Below, one piece after another: positions 49,525 through 59,703 of a stretch of 64,000 nucleotides of DNA; position 1 is the stretch's first letter, and every line of letters begins with the position of its first letter. This DNA comes from Marinomonas rhodophyticola (lineage in GTDB: Bacteria > Pseudomonadota > Gammaproteobacteria > Pseudomonadales > Marinomonadaceae), in contig NZ_JAPEUL010000004.1 in assembly GCF_026113935.1 (NCBI RefSeq), positions 496,001-560,000 on the forward strand. Direction: 5' to 3'. The notes under the pieces are model-generated. The model did not search any database. It had not been told where the DNA came from and saw only the letters and a program-made list of their open reading frames with translations. Position numbers and translations under genes: made by a program.

Positions 49525-50759
49525 TCTTATAAGCCAGAAAGATAAGTGCCGCCTCGTTATCGTCGGTGCTGGCATGGCGGGCAGTAAATTGGCGCAGGAT
49601 TTATGCCATGCGTATGGGAACATTTATCAGATTATTTTGATCGGAGAAGAGTCTAACGTTGGCTATAACCGAATCATGTTGTCTTCGTTATTGGCGAACG
49701 ATATTTCTCATGCTGATATGCCATTAGTTGATACGCAGAAAATGCAAAAAGATGGTGTTGAGATTATCTCAAATGATCCTGTGGCAAGTCTAAATTTAGA
49801 AGCGAAAAGCCTGAATTTATCCAGCGGGGAAAGAATAGCGTATGACCAATTAGTTTTGGCAACAGGGTCTAGAGCCAGTGTATTGCCTATTAAAGGAATG
49901 TCTGCCTCAAATGTGATGGGGTTTCGTACGCTTGATGATGTGGAAGTTATGACTCAGCTAGAAGGTAGTCACTCCATTTGTGTTATTGGCGGTGGCTTAC
50001 TTGGGTTAGAGGCGGCAGTGGGGTTGGTGAAGCGTGGGCACAAGGTTGTGGTCTTTCATCGCTCAAATTGGTTGTTAAATCGACAGTTGGACGAGGAATC
50101 AGCCGGGCTTTTGCTAAATAGGCTTGAACAAATGGGGGTTGAGTTTCGTCTGGAGGAATCTCCCAGAGAATGTCTACAAGCAGCCGATGGTCGTGTTTCT
50201 CATATTGTCTGTGAAAATGGCGAGTTGTTAGCGGTGAGTTTAGTTGTTATGGCGGCTGGTATTACGCCGGAAATCACGCTGGCAAAGCAGGCGGGATTAG
50301 ACATTAACCGAGCGATTGTGGTCGATCAACACATGCAAACCTCTCATCCTGATGTCTATGCGCTAGGGGAGTGCTGCGAATTTGACCAGCAGACCTTTGG
50401 CTTAGTTGCGCCAATCTGGACACAAATTAACGTTTTGATGAAGGTGTTAGTTGGGGAGGAGTCTGCGTTTGCGATAGAAGCCCACCCCGACTAAGTTGAA
50501 AGTATCAGGCGTGAATCTTTTTTCCGTAGGCAGGATTCAGCCTTCAAAAGAAGACAGCTGCATCTTTTTTAAAGATGTTAGCGCAAATCATTATCGCAAG
50601 CTGGTGGTCAACGACGGCTTACTGGTTGGTGTAATTCTTTATGGCAACGTCGCCGATGGCAGCTGGTATTTCCAGCTAATTCAAAATAAGACCAATGTCT
50701 CTGACATGCTGGATTTACTGGTATTTGGTGAAGCGTACTGCTGTTCACAAGTGGCCTAA
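49517..50759 (+). CDS. nasC: FAD/NAD(P)-dependent reductase, NasC-like electron-transfer subunit (frameshifted)
   Basis: Related to the NirB N-terminus and rubredoxin reductases; in Klebsiella the NasC protein passes electrons from NADH to nitrate reductase NasA. FAD motif VIVGAGMAGSKLA near the start, LVLATGSRA, NAD motif VIGGGLLGLEAAVGL and a C-terminal flavin site around YALGECCEF. The break at 50489 (extra G in CCCCGACTAAG) is corrected to AHPTKLKVSG, giving about 413 residues. The start 49517 is chosen for its AAGG ribosome site; 49502 is also in frame. The cluster order equals Klebsiella nasFEDCBA, with nirD inserted. Confidence 0.85.
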
Positions 50760-50818
50760 ATCAAGGTGTTTTAGACGTTGCTAGCCGTTAGGCAAACTAA
50801 TATTGCAAGGGGAACACA

Positions 50819-53377
50819 ATGACTTCTACAGTGTCTTTTCTGACCACAAAACCTCATCTCGTTGTTATTGGCAATGGCATGGTCGGTCACCATTTTGTGG
50901 AACAAATGATCGAGCAAGGTGGGCATGACGTTTTTCAAATAACCGTGTTTGGTGAAGAGCCATATTTAGCCTACGACCGTGTGCATCTCAGTGAATATTT
51001 CACTGGTAAGGGCGCGGCTGATTTAGCCATGACAGATGGCACTTTATACTACGAACACGGTGTGCGTTATTTTACCAATAGCTTGGTGATCGCTATTGAC
51101 CGCGATGCTCGTCAATTAACATTGCAAGATGGTGAATCTTTGTCTTATGACAAACTGGTTCTGGCGACCGGATCTTATCCTTTTGTTCCACCTATTCCAG
51201 GTCATAAACGTGATAACACCTTTGTTTATCGTACTCTTGATGATCTTGACGCGATTAGAGCTTGTGCGAAACAAGTAACAAGAGGCACGGTTGTCGGTGG
51301 TGGTTTACTTGGGTTGGAGGCAGCTAATGCGCTGAAAAATCTTGGTTTGGAAACCAGTGTTGTGGAATTTGCACCACGGTTAATGCCGGTCCAGCTTGAT
51401 GAAAAGGGCGGTGCAGTTCTAAAAGAAATGATAGAAGGCTTAGATGTGAAGGTTTACACTGACACGGCGACCAAAGAAATAATTGATGGTGAGAATGCTT
51501 TCCATCGCATGAACTTTGCTGATGGCTCTCATCTAGAAACCGACCTGATTTTATTCTCTGCGGGGATTCGACCACAAGATGCTTTGGCGCATCAATCTGG
51601 TTTGGCGGTGGGTGAGCGTGGCGGTATCTGTGTGAACAATCATTGCCAAACCAGTGATGAAGACATTTATGCTATTGGTGAATGTGCGCTTTGGAATAAT
51701 CGTATCTTTGGCTTGGTGGCACCGGGTTACGCCATGGCGAAATCCGCAGCGGGCCATTTATTGGGGAATGCTGCGGTTACCTTCACGGGTGCGGACATGA
51801 GTACCAAATTGAAGCTGTTAGGCTGTGATGTAGGTTCGATTGGTGATGCCCACGCTCAATCTCAAGGCTGTAAAGTCTTTGTTTATCAAGATGAAATTGG
51901 CCAAATGTATCGGAAAATGGTGGTCTCTGAAGACGGCAAGAAGCTATTGGGCGCGGTTTTGGTGGGAGATAATCATTATTACGATACCTTGCTGCAATAC
52001 TATCTCAATGCCATTGATTTACCTGAACAAGCTCAAGCGCTTATTTTACCTGCGATGGATGGTGTATCCGTTGGTTTAGGTGTATATGCCTTACCTGCGA
52101 CGGCATCGATTTGTAGTTGTCATAATGTCTCTAAGCAAGATATTAGCGACGCGGTGTGTAATGGAGCCTTATCCGTTGGTGATGTGAAAGGCGTCACCAA
52201 AGCCGCGACAGGGTGCGGCGGTTGTGCGGCGTTATTGAAAAAAGTCGTTGATAATGAGTTGCTGGCCTTAGGGGTGGAAGTCAGTACAGACATTTGTGAG
52301 CATTTTGCTTATACCCGCCAAGATTTATACAACCTTATTAAAGTGGGTGAGATCAGAACCTTTAGCGAGCTTATTAAGAAGCATGGTAAAGGTCATGGTT
52401 GTGAGATTTGCAAACCCGCGGTTGGGTCAATTTTAGCCAGTGTCTGGAATGACTATGTGTTGAAAAAAGAACACATTAGCCTCCAAGATACTAACGACCG
52501 TTTCCTTGCCAACATGCAAAAAGACGGAACTTATTCCATCGTGCCGCGAATTCCTGGTGGGGAAATAACGCCTGATAGATTGATTGTTTTGGGGCAAGTG
52601 GCAAAAGAATACGGTTTATATACCAAAGTAACAGGTGGTCAGCGGATTGATCTATTTGGTGCGACCTTGTCGCAATTGCCCGAAATTTGGGAAAAGTTAA
52701 TCGCTGCTGGATTTGAAACAGGCCAAGCCTATGGGAAATCTTTGCGTACCGTGAAATCCTGTGTCGGGAGTACTTGGTGTCGCTATGGTGTAAATGACAG
52801 CATGAAAATGGCGATTGATTTAGAGAATCGTTACAAGGGATTGCGCTCGCCTCATAAGATTAAGTTTGCGGTATCTGGCTGTACGCGAGAGTGTGCTGAG
52901 GCGCAGAGCAAAGACATCGGCGTGATCGCAACGGAAGGGGGTTGGAACTTATATGTGTGCGGCAATGGAGGGATGAAACCACGCCACGGTGATTTGTTTG
53001 CCAAAGACCTAGACGATGAAACCTTAGTTAAATATATCGATCGCGTGCTCATGTTTTACACGAAAACCGCTGATCGTTTACAGCGAACTTCTGTGTGGAT
53101 GGAAAGTTTAGATGGAGGATTGGAATATCTAAAAGATGTCGTGATACACGATAAGCTGGGACTGTGTGCCGAGCTGGAGGCGCGGATGCAACATGTCGTA
53201 GATACTTTCCAATGCGAATGGAAAACAACGTTGCAAGATCCAGAGGCCCTAAAAACATTTCGCCAGTTTGTGAATTATGAGGGAAGTGATAGCAATGTGG
53301 TATTTGTTGAAGAGCGTAACCAGATGCGCCCAGCAACGGAATCAGAAAAACAGCAATTAATTGCTAAGGTGGGCTAA
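50819..53377 (+). CDS. nirB: Assimilatory nitrite reductase large subunit NirB
   Basis: NADH-dependent siroheme enzyme that reduces nitrite to ammonium. The N-terminal FAD and NAD domains have VIGNGMVGHHFVEQ and VVGGGLLGLEAANAL. A BFD-like [2Fe-2S] domain has CSCHNV and GCGGCAALL, followed by a related segment ending in GCEICKPAV. The siroheme/4Fe-4S domain has CVGSTWCRYG and CTRECAEA, so all four cluster Cys are present. The 852-residue frame is intact. It is preceded by 59 bases and overlaps the frame leading to nirD. Confidence 0.97.
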   Translation: MTSTVSFLTTKPHLVVIGNGMVGHHFVEQMIEQGGHDVFQITVFGEEPYLAYDRVHLSEYFTGKGAADLAMTDGTLYYEHGVRYFTNSLVIAIDRDARQLTLQDGESLSYDKLVLATGSYPFVPPIPGHKRDNTFVYRTLDDLDAIRACAKQVTRGTVVGGGLLGLEAANALKNLGLETSVVEFAPRLMPVQLDEKGGAVLKEMIEGLDVKVYTDTATKEIIDGENAFHRMNFADGSHLETDLILFSAGIRPQDALAHQSGLAVGERGGICVNNHCQTSDEDIYAIGECALWNNRIFGLVAPGYAMAKSAAGHLLGNAAVTFTGADMSTKLKLLGCDVGSIGDAHAQSQGCKVFVYQDEIGQMYRKMVVSEDGKKLLGAVLVGDNHYYDTLLQYYLNAIDLPEQAQALILPAMDGVSVGLGVYALPATASICSCHNVSKQDISDAVCNGALSVGDVKGVTKAATGCGGCAALLKKVVDNELLALGVEVSTDICEHFAYTRQDLYNLIKVGEIRTFSELIKKHGKGHGCEICKPAVGSILASVWNDYVLKKEHISLQDTNDRFLANMQKDGTYSIVPRIPGGEITPDRLIVLGQVAKEYGLYTKVTGGQRIDLFGATLSQLPEIWEKLIAAGFETGQAYGKSLRTVKSCVGSTWCRYGVNDSMKMAIDLENRYKGLRSPHKIKFAVSGCTRECAEAQSKDIGVIATEGGWNLYVCGNGGMKPRHGDLFAKDLDDETLVKYIDRVLMFYTKTADRLQRTSVWMESLDGGLEYLKDVVIHDKLGLCAELEARMQHVVDTFQCEWKTTLQDPEALKTFRQFVNYEGSDSNVVFVEERNQMRPATESEKQQLIAKVG

Positions 53378-53381
53378 TACA

Positions 53382-53714
53382 ATGACGACCCCATGGAAAT
53401 TGATTTGTAAGCAAGAAGATTTGGTGGAAGGTGCTGGAGTAGCGGCTATGGTCAGTGGTGAACAAGTGGCCCTCTTTTACGTTCCAGAATCAGAGCAAAA
53501 AGTATTTGCTATTAGTAATTGGGATCCGATAGGCAAGGCGAATGTGTTGTCGCGTGGTTTGATCGCTCATCTACAGGAGCAATGGGTGGTGGCAAGTCCT
53601 TTGTACAAACAACATTTTGTACTGTCATCAGGCCAATGTCTTGAAGAGGATATCAAGATCCCTCATTGGGATGCAAAGTTAGAAGGTGGGGAAGTGTTCG
53701 TCGCGAGTTATTGA
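53382..53714 (+). CDS. nirD: Nitrite reductase small subunit NirD
   Basis: Rieske-like accessory subunit of NirB, without the cluster ligands, as usual for NirD. The 110-residue protein shows WKLICKQEDLVEGAGVAAMV, VFAISNWDPIGKANVLSRG and WVVASPLYKQHFVLSSGQC. I chose the ATG at 53382, four bases past the nirB stop and with AAGGTGGG upstream; the frame is open from 53361. It is followed by 300 bases with a terminator before nasA. Confidence 0.93.
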   Translation: MTTPWKLICKQEDLVEGAGVAAMVSGEQVALFYVPESEQKVFAISNWDPIGKANVLSRGLIAHLQEQWVVASPLYKQHFVLSSGQCLEEDIKIPHWDAKLEGGEVFVASY

Positions 53715-54014
53715 TAACAGTACCAAAAGAGTGCTTGTGCACTATTTAGGAGCCTTATTGACGCTGTAGCGACTGCATACTGTTCGGAAAATTAACCACT
53801 CATCCATAATGTGTAAGGAGTAGTGTGATTTTTTGATGCTTTTAAAACTTGGCTTATTTATTGCTTTATTAATATTACTGATGCACCGTAAACCGACGAT
53901 GGCTTACTCATAAAGCATTCAGATATTACAAAAGGCAACGAGGCCCAATCACTTTTTTAAAAAGTGATTGGGCTTTTTTTGCTCAAAAAGCGTGACAAAG
54001 AGTGAAGAGGGTCT
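53715..54014 (+). other. nirD-nasA intergenic region with a possible small peptide
   Basis: Besides the terminator (listed separately), an ATG at 53835 opens a 25-codon frame, MLLKLGLFIALLILLMHRKPTMAYS, one predicted membrane helix with a basic tail. A good AAGGAG lies at 53815, but the 14-base spacing is too long, so translation is doubtful. A short AGTGC/GCACT hairpin lies near 53731-53744. No clear promoter for nasA is seen. Confidence 0.4.
53943..53981 (+). terminator. Strong intrinsic terminator between nirD and nasA
   Basis: GCCCAATCACTTTTT pairs with AAAAAGTGATTGGGC and is followed by a run of T. It ends about 34 bases before the nasA start, so it separates nasA from the upstream genes or acts as a second attenuator. 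Confidence 0.88.
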
Positions 54015-56701
54015 ATGCCAGTAGCAAATAGAACAGCAACGAGTGTGAAAACGACCTGTCCATATTGTGGTGTTGGCTGTGGTGTCAATTTAATCGACGC
54101 GCAATCAGAAAATGTAAGAATGCCATCAGTTTCCGGTGATATGGATCATCCTGCTAATTTTGGTCGTTTGTGTGTGAAGGGCAGCAGTCTTGCGCAAACT
54201 ATTCGATCAGACGACCGTTTATTAACGCCTGTGGTGGATGGTCAGCCAGTCACTTGGCAATCAGCCATTGATACTGTGAGCGCAAAAATTGCTCAAGTTG
54301 TCAAAGACCATGGACCTGATGCCTTTGCGTTTTATCTTTCAGGTCAAATTCTCACGGAAGATTATTATGTAGCCAATAAGCTTGCCAAAGGCTTTATCGG
54401 GACGGCAAATGTCGATACCAATTCTCGTTTATGTATGGCGTCTGCCGTCGTTGGCTATAAACGTGCTTTTGGTTCAGACACTGTGCCTTGTAACTACGAG
54501 GATTTAGAGCGGTGCGACCTATTGATCATGGTGGGGTCAAACGCTGCGTGGACACATCCTATTTTGTATCAGCGAATCGTGGCGGCAAAACAGCAGCGAC
54601 CACACATGAAAGTTGTGGTGATTGATCCGCGTGAAACCGCTACTTGCGATATTGCGGATTTACATTTGGCCATTAAGCCCGGTAGTGATGCGGCGATATT
54701 TTCTTTTTTACTACACGACTCCGTATTAGCAAAAAGCCTTGATAGTAATTTTATCGCTAATCATACCAATGGGTTTGAGGTTGCTTTAGCGCAAGCAACG
54801 GCATCGACTCCAAGCTTGTCTTTCACGGCAGGTTTTTGTGGGGTTGATGAGCAAGCGTTAGCGTGTTTCGTCCGTTGGTGGCATGACACCCCGAGGACCA
54901 TCACCTTTTACTCTCAAGGCGTGAATCAGTCATCGTCGGGCGTGGACAAATGCAACGCGATTATCAATTGTCATTTAGCCACTGGTCGTATTGGCAAAGA
55001 AGGTGCTGGGCCTTTTTCTATTACCGGACAGCCTAATGCTATGGGGGGCGAGAAGTGGGTGGTTTGGCGAATCAGTTGGCAGCTCATATGGATTTTGCCA
55101 CACCGAGCGCCCAAGATTTGGTACAGCGCTTCTGGCAAGCGCCCAATATGGCGACAGAGAATGGTTTAAAAGCCGTCGACTTATTTCAGGCCATGGAAGA
55201 AGGTAAGGTGAAAGTGGTGTGGATTATGTCGACCAATCCCATGGTAAGTTTGCCTGACACGGCTCAAGTTCGACGTGCATTGGAAAAATGTGAGTTGGTG
55301 ATTGTCAGTGACTGTAAAGCCCATACCGACACAACCGCCATGGCTGATGTTCTATTGCCTGCGACGGGTTGGAGTGAAAAAGACGGTACAGTGACCAATT
55401 CGGAGAGACGTATATCGCGTCAGCGTGGTTTGTTGCCTGCTCCAGGTGACGCTAGGCATGATTGGTGGGCAATCTGTGAAGTGGCAAAAAGTTTGGGCTT
55501 TGCTGCAGCCTTTTCTTATCAACATGCTCATGAGATCTTTGCTGAGCATGCCGCGTTATCGGCATTTGAAAATAATGGCAAACGGGATTTCGATATTGGG
55601 CATTTTAGCCAGATGACCAAGATGGAATACGATGCGCTGACTCCGGTGCAATGGCCGGTTCCAAAAGGTCGCCCTGAAGGCACCAAGCGAATGTTTGAAG
55701 ATAGACGGTTTTTTACCCCCGACGGCCGAGCAAGGTTTATTGCAATTACACCAAGCTTGCCAAAGGCCCAAGCTTCACAAGAATGGCCGTTTACCTTGAA
55801 TACCGGGCGTGTGCGCGATCAGTGGCATACCATGACGAGAACGGGGGATGCCGCGTCACTGGCTAAACATACCGCGCAACCTTATGTAGAGATTCATCCC
55901 AAAGATGCGCAACACCTTGGTATCAAAGATAAAACTTTGGTGCGTATAACCTCTGCCAATGGTGAGGTGTTATTAAAAGCCAAATGGAGCCGAGCTGTTG
56001 CGCCTGGAAATGTGTTTGTTCCCATTCACTGGACGCAACAATTTGCCAACGTCTCTGTGGTATCTAATCTGATACCACAAATTGTTGATCCGTTATCTGG
56101 TCAGCCTGAATCGAAACATGCTCAAGTAAGGCTCGAAGCGGTTACGAACGTGTGTTACGGCATGGTGGTTTCTGTAGAGTCTTTGATCTTATCGGATTGC
56201 CTATATTGGTGCCATGTCCCCTCGGAGCAAGGCTTTCATTATGAAGTCGTATGGCCTGCCGGACAAACCCATGAGACGCTGAAACAAGGTTATCAAGATG
56301 ACGCTGAGTCAGTGGAGTGGTTGGAATATTTAAACCCTGTCACTCAGCAGATTCGACTGGCGAAGCTGGTGGATCAAAAATTGAATTTACTGATGTACCT
56401 GCATTCACAACCTGAGTCCATTGTTGCAGATTGGTTGATTTCGACATTGACTATTGATACTGCGCTGTCAGCACAAGAGCGTTTGGCTATGTTGGTGGGT
56501 ATGCCTGCCAATATCGAAGAAAAAGGAGAAATCGTTTGCTCCTGTTATCAGGTGGGCACTAAGCAGATTGAGAAGGCGGTTTCTAACGGCGTTGATTCGG
56601 TTGAAGGATTGGGTTCCACATTAAGATGTGGCACGAATTGCGGTTCTTGTTTGCCGGAGTTAAAACGCTTTTTCTCTGTTAGGCTGGAGGTGTCTGTATG
56701 A
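54015..56701 (+). CDS. nasA: Assimilatory nitrate reductase catalytic subunit NasA (frameshifted)
   Basis: Molybdenum enzyme that reduces nitrate to nitrite in the cytoplasm. The N-terminal [4Fe-4S] motif is CPYCGVGCGV with the fourth Cys in GRLCVKG. The MGD domains follow (NSRLCMASAVVGYKRAFG, GQPNAMGG, VLLPATGWSEKDGTVTNSERR) and the C-terminal part has VRDQWHTMTRTGD. A C-terminal BFD-like [2Fe-2S] domain has CSCYQV and CGTNCGSCLPEL. The break in the G-run at 55043-55048 is corrected by one more G to MGGREVGGLANQL, giving about 895 residues. The downstream gene starts in the stop codon. Confidence 0.95.
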
Positions 56702-57711
56702 GTAGTACGATCCGAAGTAATGATTTTACGCAATACGTTAAAATATTGGGTCGTGGCAAGAAAGGCGCGCGCAGTTTAACGGTTGATGAAGCTGAGCATG
56801 CTATGGGCTTGATGTTGTCTGGTCAGGTCGCACCAGAGCAATCAGGGGCTTTTTGGATGTTGATTCGAATCAGAGAGGAGACAGTAGACGAAACGGTTGG
56901 TTTTACCAAAGCCACTAGGCGGTATTTATCTCAAAAAAAGCCATTATCTATTAAGGTTGACCTAGACTGGCCTGCCTACGCTGGTAAACGAAATGAATTA
57001 CCTTGGTTTTTGCTCGCTGCTGTGGCTTTAGCGAATATCGGAACGAAAATTGTCATGCATGGACATACCTTTGAAGGGGAAAATCGTCTGTACGTGGAGG
57101 AGGTGATTGAGCAATTGGGGTTGCAGGTCTGTCAGTCAAGAGAGCAGTTAAGCCAAATGCTTGAGACACGGTGTTTTGCTTATATGCCATTGGGTAAAGT
57201 GGATGAAACGTTGGCTAGTATGATGGATCTCAAATACGTATTGGGATTGCGTTCGCCCGTTAATACTGTAGTCCGTATGATGAATCCATTTTTTGCCGCT
57301 CATAGTGTGCATGGTGTTTTTCATCGCGGTTATGATGAGCTGCATCTTTCTGCCTGCGAACAGTTAGGAGATGCATCCGTCTTGGTTTTTAGAGGAGGGA
57401 ATGGGGAAGCAGAGGTCAATCCTGAGCGAGATGTGACGCTAGGCAAATGGCAGCAAGGGATGGCGAGTTGGTCGAATTGGCCCAAAGCAGAACAAGAGCA
57501 TAAACGCCTAAAAGACAATGTAGATTTGTCTCGATTAACCGATCATTGGCGTGGTGATCAGTTGGACCCATTCGGACAACAAGCGGTAAGGCAAACCATT
57601 GCGTCGGTGGCTGGACTTCTTTATGGTGTGACTTCTCATGAAGAGTGTCTCGTTTTAGCAGACAGTATTTGGTTAAAACGTGACAAAGCGTACTTTGATT
57701 CTCAGATATAA
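56698..57711 (+). CDS. TrpD2/YbiB-like glycosyltransferase-family-3 protein
   Basis: The 337-residue protein resembles anthranilate phosphoribosyltransferase-like TrpD2/YbiB proteins, which bind nucleic acid rather than make tryptophan. The N-terminal helical domain has ILGRGKKGARSLTVDEAEHAM and GFTKATRRYL; the later part has a VLVFRGGNGEAEVNPER loop. The PRPP loop of true TrpD (GTGGD) is not seen. It overlaps nasA by four bases and precedes mobA, so it is in the nas operon. Its role in nitrate assimilation is unknown. Confidence 0.85.
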   Translation: MSSTIRSNDFTQYVKILGRGKKGARSLTVDEAEHAMGLMLSGQVAPEQSGAFWMLIRIREETVDETVGFTKATRRYLSQKKPLSIKVDLDWPAYAGKRNELPWFLLAAVALANIGTKIVMHGHTFEGENRLYVEEVIEQLGLQVCQSREQLSQMLETRCFAYMPLGKVDETLASMMDLKYVLGLRSPVNTVVRMMNPFFAAHSVHGVFHRGYDELHLSACEQLGDASVLVFRGGNGEAEVNPERDVTLGKWQQGMASWSNWPKAEQEHKRLKDNVDLSRLTDHWRGDQLDPFGQQAVRQTIASVAGLLYGVTSHEECLVLADSIWLKRDKAYFDSQI

Positions 57712-57722
57712 AAGAAGGTTGT

Positions 57723-58298
57723 ATGGCGTTTATCTCATTATCAGCAGCGGTATTAGCGGGGGGCAACGCTGAGCGGATGTCACGTCAAGACAAAGGTTTG
57801 CTGTTGTTTCGGAATACCCCTATGGCCCTGTTGGTCGGGCAAGCTTTGCAGCAAGTGGCTGATAGCGTGTTTATTAATGCGAACCGGAATTTTGACGCTT
57901 ATGCCGCGCTTGGTTATGAGGTGATTGCCGATGATCTGGCTTATCAAGGAAAAGGGCCATTGTCAGGTTTGTTAGCTTGTTTGGCCTTTGCGAAAACGTC
58001 ACATTTATTGATATCGCCTTGTGATACTCCGTGTATCAATAGTGATGCCTTTGCCAAACTGAAACAAGCCAGTCTGTTGGCTCCAGAAAAAATCCATTTT
58101 TTAGAAAGTGGCTCTGGTACTCATCCACTGCATGCTATTTTACCTGTAGAAAGGACTCACAACGCGCTTAGCCAATTTCTAGAGGAAACTCTGATATATA
58201 ATGTTTCAGCTTTTTATGAGAAATTTGGTTGTCAGTCTGTTATTTGGGCTAACGACGCTGACTTGTTAAACGTTAATACACCTAGAGACTTAGTCTAA
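57723..58298 (+). CDS. mobA: Molybdenum cofactor guanylyltransferase MobA
   Basis: Adds GMP to molybdopterin to make the cofactor that NasA needs. The N-terminal signature AAVLAGGNAERMSRQDKGLL is the nucleotide-binding loop, followed by KGPLSGLLACL and the metal-binding SPCDTPC. About 191 residues. It begins 11 bases after the TrpD2-like gene; position and function both tie it to the nas operon. It is convergent with a DUF3108 gene only two bases away. Confidence 0.95.
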   Translation: MAFISLSAAVLAGGNAERMSRQDKGLLLFRNTPMALLVGQALQQVADSVFINANRNFDAYAALGYEVIADDLAYQGKGPLSGLLACLAFAKTSHLLISPCDTPCINSDAFAKLKQASLLAPEKIHFLESGSGTHPLHAILPVERTHNALSQFLEETLIYNVSAFYEKFGCQSVIWANDADLLNVNTPRDLV

Positions 58299-58300
58299 GT

Positions 58301-59005
58301 TTATTTAACGGATTCAATATCAAGTTGATAAGATTCGCCATCTTCTTGGTGTTCTAGTTTAACCAACAAGTAGTCAAGTGTTGGGACAAACCAAAAAGAT
58401 GTCTTTTTGCCTTTTTCGAGATTATCAGTACGAATGATTTTAATGGCAGAGAATCGACCCAATTTGGTGTTAATATCTTCTGTCTTGTCACGTTTGAATC
58501 GCCAATTTTTAATATATCCACCGTCGGCAATTTGGTAATCAAATTCGTTTTTCCCCAGCTTTAAGTCTTGTCTAACTTGAAGTTGCACAGATAATTTATC
58601 AAGTGTTTTTAAAGGGATGGTGAGGTTCCAAGGTTTGTCTTTTATATCGTTACGAACGAGGTTGTTGTCCCAATCAAAGGTCAAGGTGGCGCTGCGTTTT
58701 TTTCCTAGCGCTGAACTTTTGTAATGATAGCTGGTTGGAATTATTTGGTGATTTCTGACATGAAAAGTAGAGGACTCGTTGAGTGAGGCAATCATGCTGT
58801 CAGCCGTAAAAACAAACTGCCACAGGTCGCCAGATTTTTTTGACAAGGTTTGCTTGCCTTCTACTTTTAAGCTAATGCCTTTTTTCCAGATGGTGCTATA
58901 TACGGCGGAGTAGGGTTTTAGAAACGTGTTTTGCGTTTGCGTTTGCGTGGCATTTGCTTTTGCTGAGAGAAGAGAAAGCATGGGAATACTCATAAAAATA
59001 ACCAT
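58301..59005 (-). CDS. DUF3108 family exported protein
   Basis: A 234-residue protein with an N-terminal signal (MVIFMSIPMLSLLSAKANA) and a beta-rich body typical of DUF3108: PYSAVYSTIWKKG, LWQFVFTADSMIASLNESS, and a C-terminal FWFVPTLDYLLVKLEHQEDGESYQLDIESV. The function is unknown; periplasmic location is expected. It lies downstream of purN on the same strand, as in other gammaproteobacteria. The second Met may be the true start. Confidence 0.85.
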   Translation of the reverse strand: MVIFMSIPMLSLLSAKANATQTQTQNTFLKPYSAVYSTIWKKGISLKVEGKQTLSKKSGDLWQFVFTADSMIASLNESSTFHVRNHQIIPTSYHYKSSALGKKRSATLTFDWDNNLVRNDIKDKPWNLTIPLKTLDKLSVQLQVRQDLKLGKNEFDYQIADGGYIKNWRFKRDKTEDINTKLGRFSAIKIIRTDNLEKGKKTSFWFVPTLDYLLVKLEHQEDGESYQLDIESVK

Positions 59006-59049
59006 TAATAATATTGGAATTTTACGAGCCTCTCATACTTTCTCCTACA

Positions 59050-59703
59050 TCATGTTAACGCTTCATTATATAGAATGCCGCTTTGTGGTAGTGCATTCGT
59101 ATCCAAAAAAGCTTTTCCGTTCTCAAATGTTAATCTTTTCTCGCTGAACCATTTTACGGCCAGAGGATAGATAATATGTTCTAGGGCATGGACCTTTGCA
59201 GCCAAAGATTCTGCCGTATCGTCAGTGGCTATACTTGTACTTGCTTGAAGTATAACGGCACCAGCATCCAATTCTGGACTCACGAAATGTACTGACACAC
59301 CATGCTCTTTCTCATTTGCATCAATTGCCCGTTGATGCGTATTCAAACCCTTGTATTTAGGAAGCAGCGATGGGTGAATGTTGAGCATTCTACCTTCGTA
59401 ATGTTTCGCAAACGTTTCAGTCAAAATACGCATAAAGCCAGCAAGAACAACCAACTTTGGTTGGTACTGATCAATAATCGCTTGCAGCTCGGCATCAAAC
59501 TCTTCTCGACTCGCAAATAACTTATGGTCGAGTGTATGAGTGGGAATACCCGCCATCTTGGCTCTTTCAAGTCCGTAGGCTTGTGCTTTATTACTGATCA
59601 CCGCACAAATATTGATGTCGAGTTTTCCTTGCAAGCTTTGATCAATCAAAGCTTGCAAGTTGCTGCCGCTGCCAGAAATTAAGACAACGATCGGAAAACT
59701 CAT
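59050..59703 (-). CDS. purN: Phosphoribosylglycinamide formyltransferase
   Basis: Transfers a formyl group from 10-formyltetrahydrofolate to GAR in purine synthesis. The N-terminus has [16 protein letters not shown], and the formyl-donor site has [10 protein letters not shown] with [20 protein letters not shown] and the [15 protein letters not shown] motif. About 217 residues. The start overlaps the purM stop by four bases, so the pair is translationally coupled. Confidence 0.97.
   Translation of the reverse strand: MSFPIVVLISGSGSNLQALIDQSLQGKLDINICAVISNKAQAYGLERAKMAGIPTHTLDHKLFASREEFDAELQAIIDQYQPKLVVLAGFMRILTETFAKHYEGRMLNIHPSLLPKYKGLNTHQRAIDANEKEHGVSVHFVSPELDAGAVILQASTSIATDDTAESLAAKVHALEHIIYPLAVKWFSEKRLTFENGKAFLDTNALPQSGILYNEALT

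Noticed and set aside
53731-53744. ANTAR hexaloop hairpin before nasA
   Set aside because: The small AGTGC/GCACT hairpin has a four-base loop and no A1/G4 pattern; no second hairpin follows.
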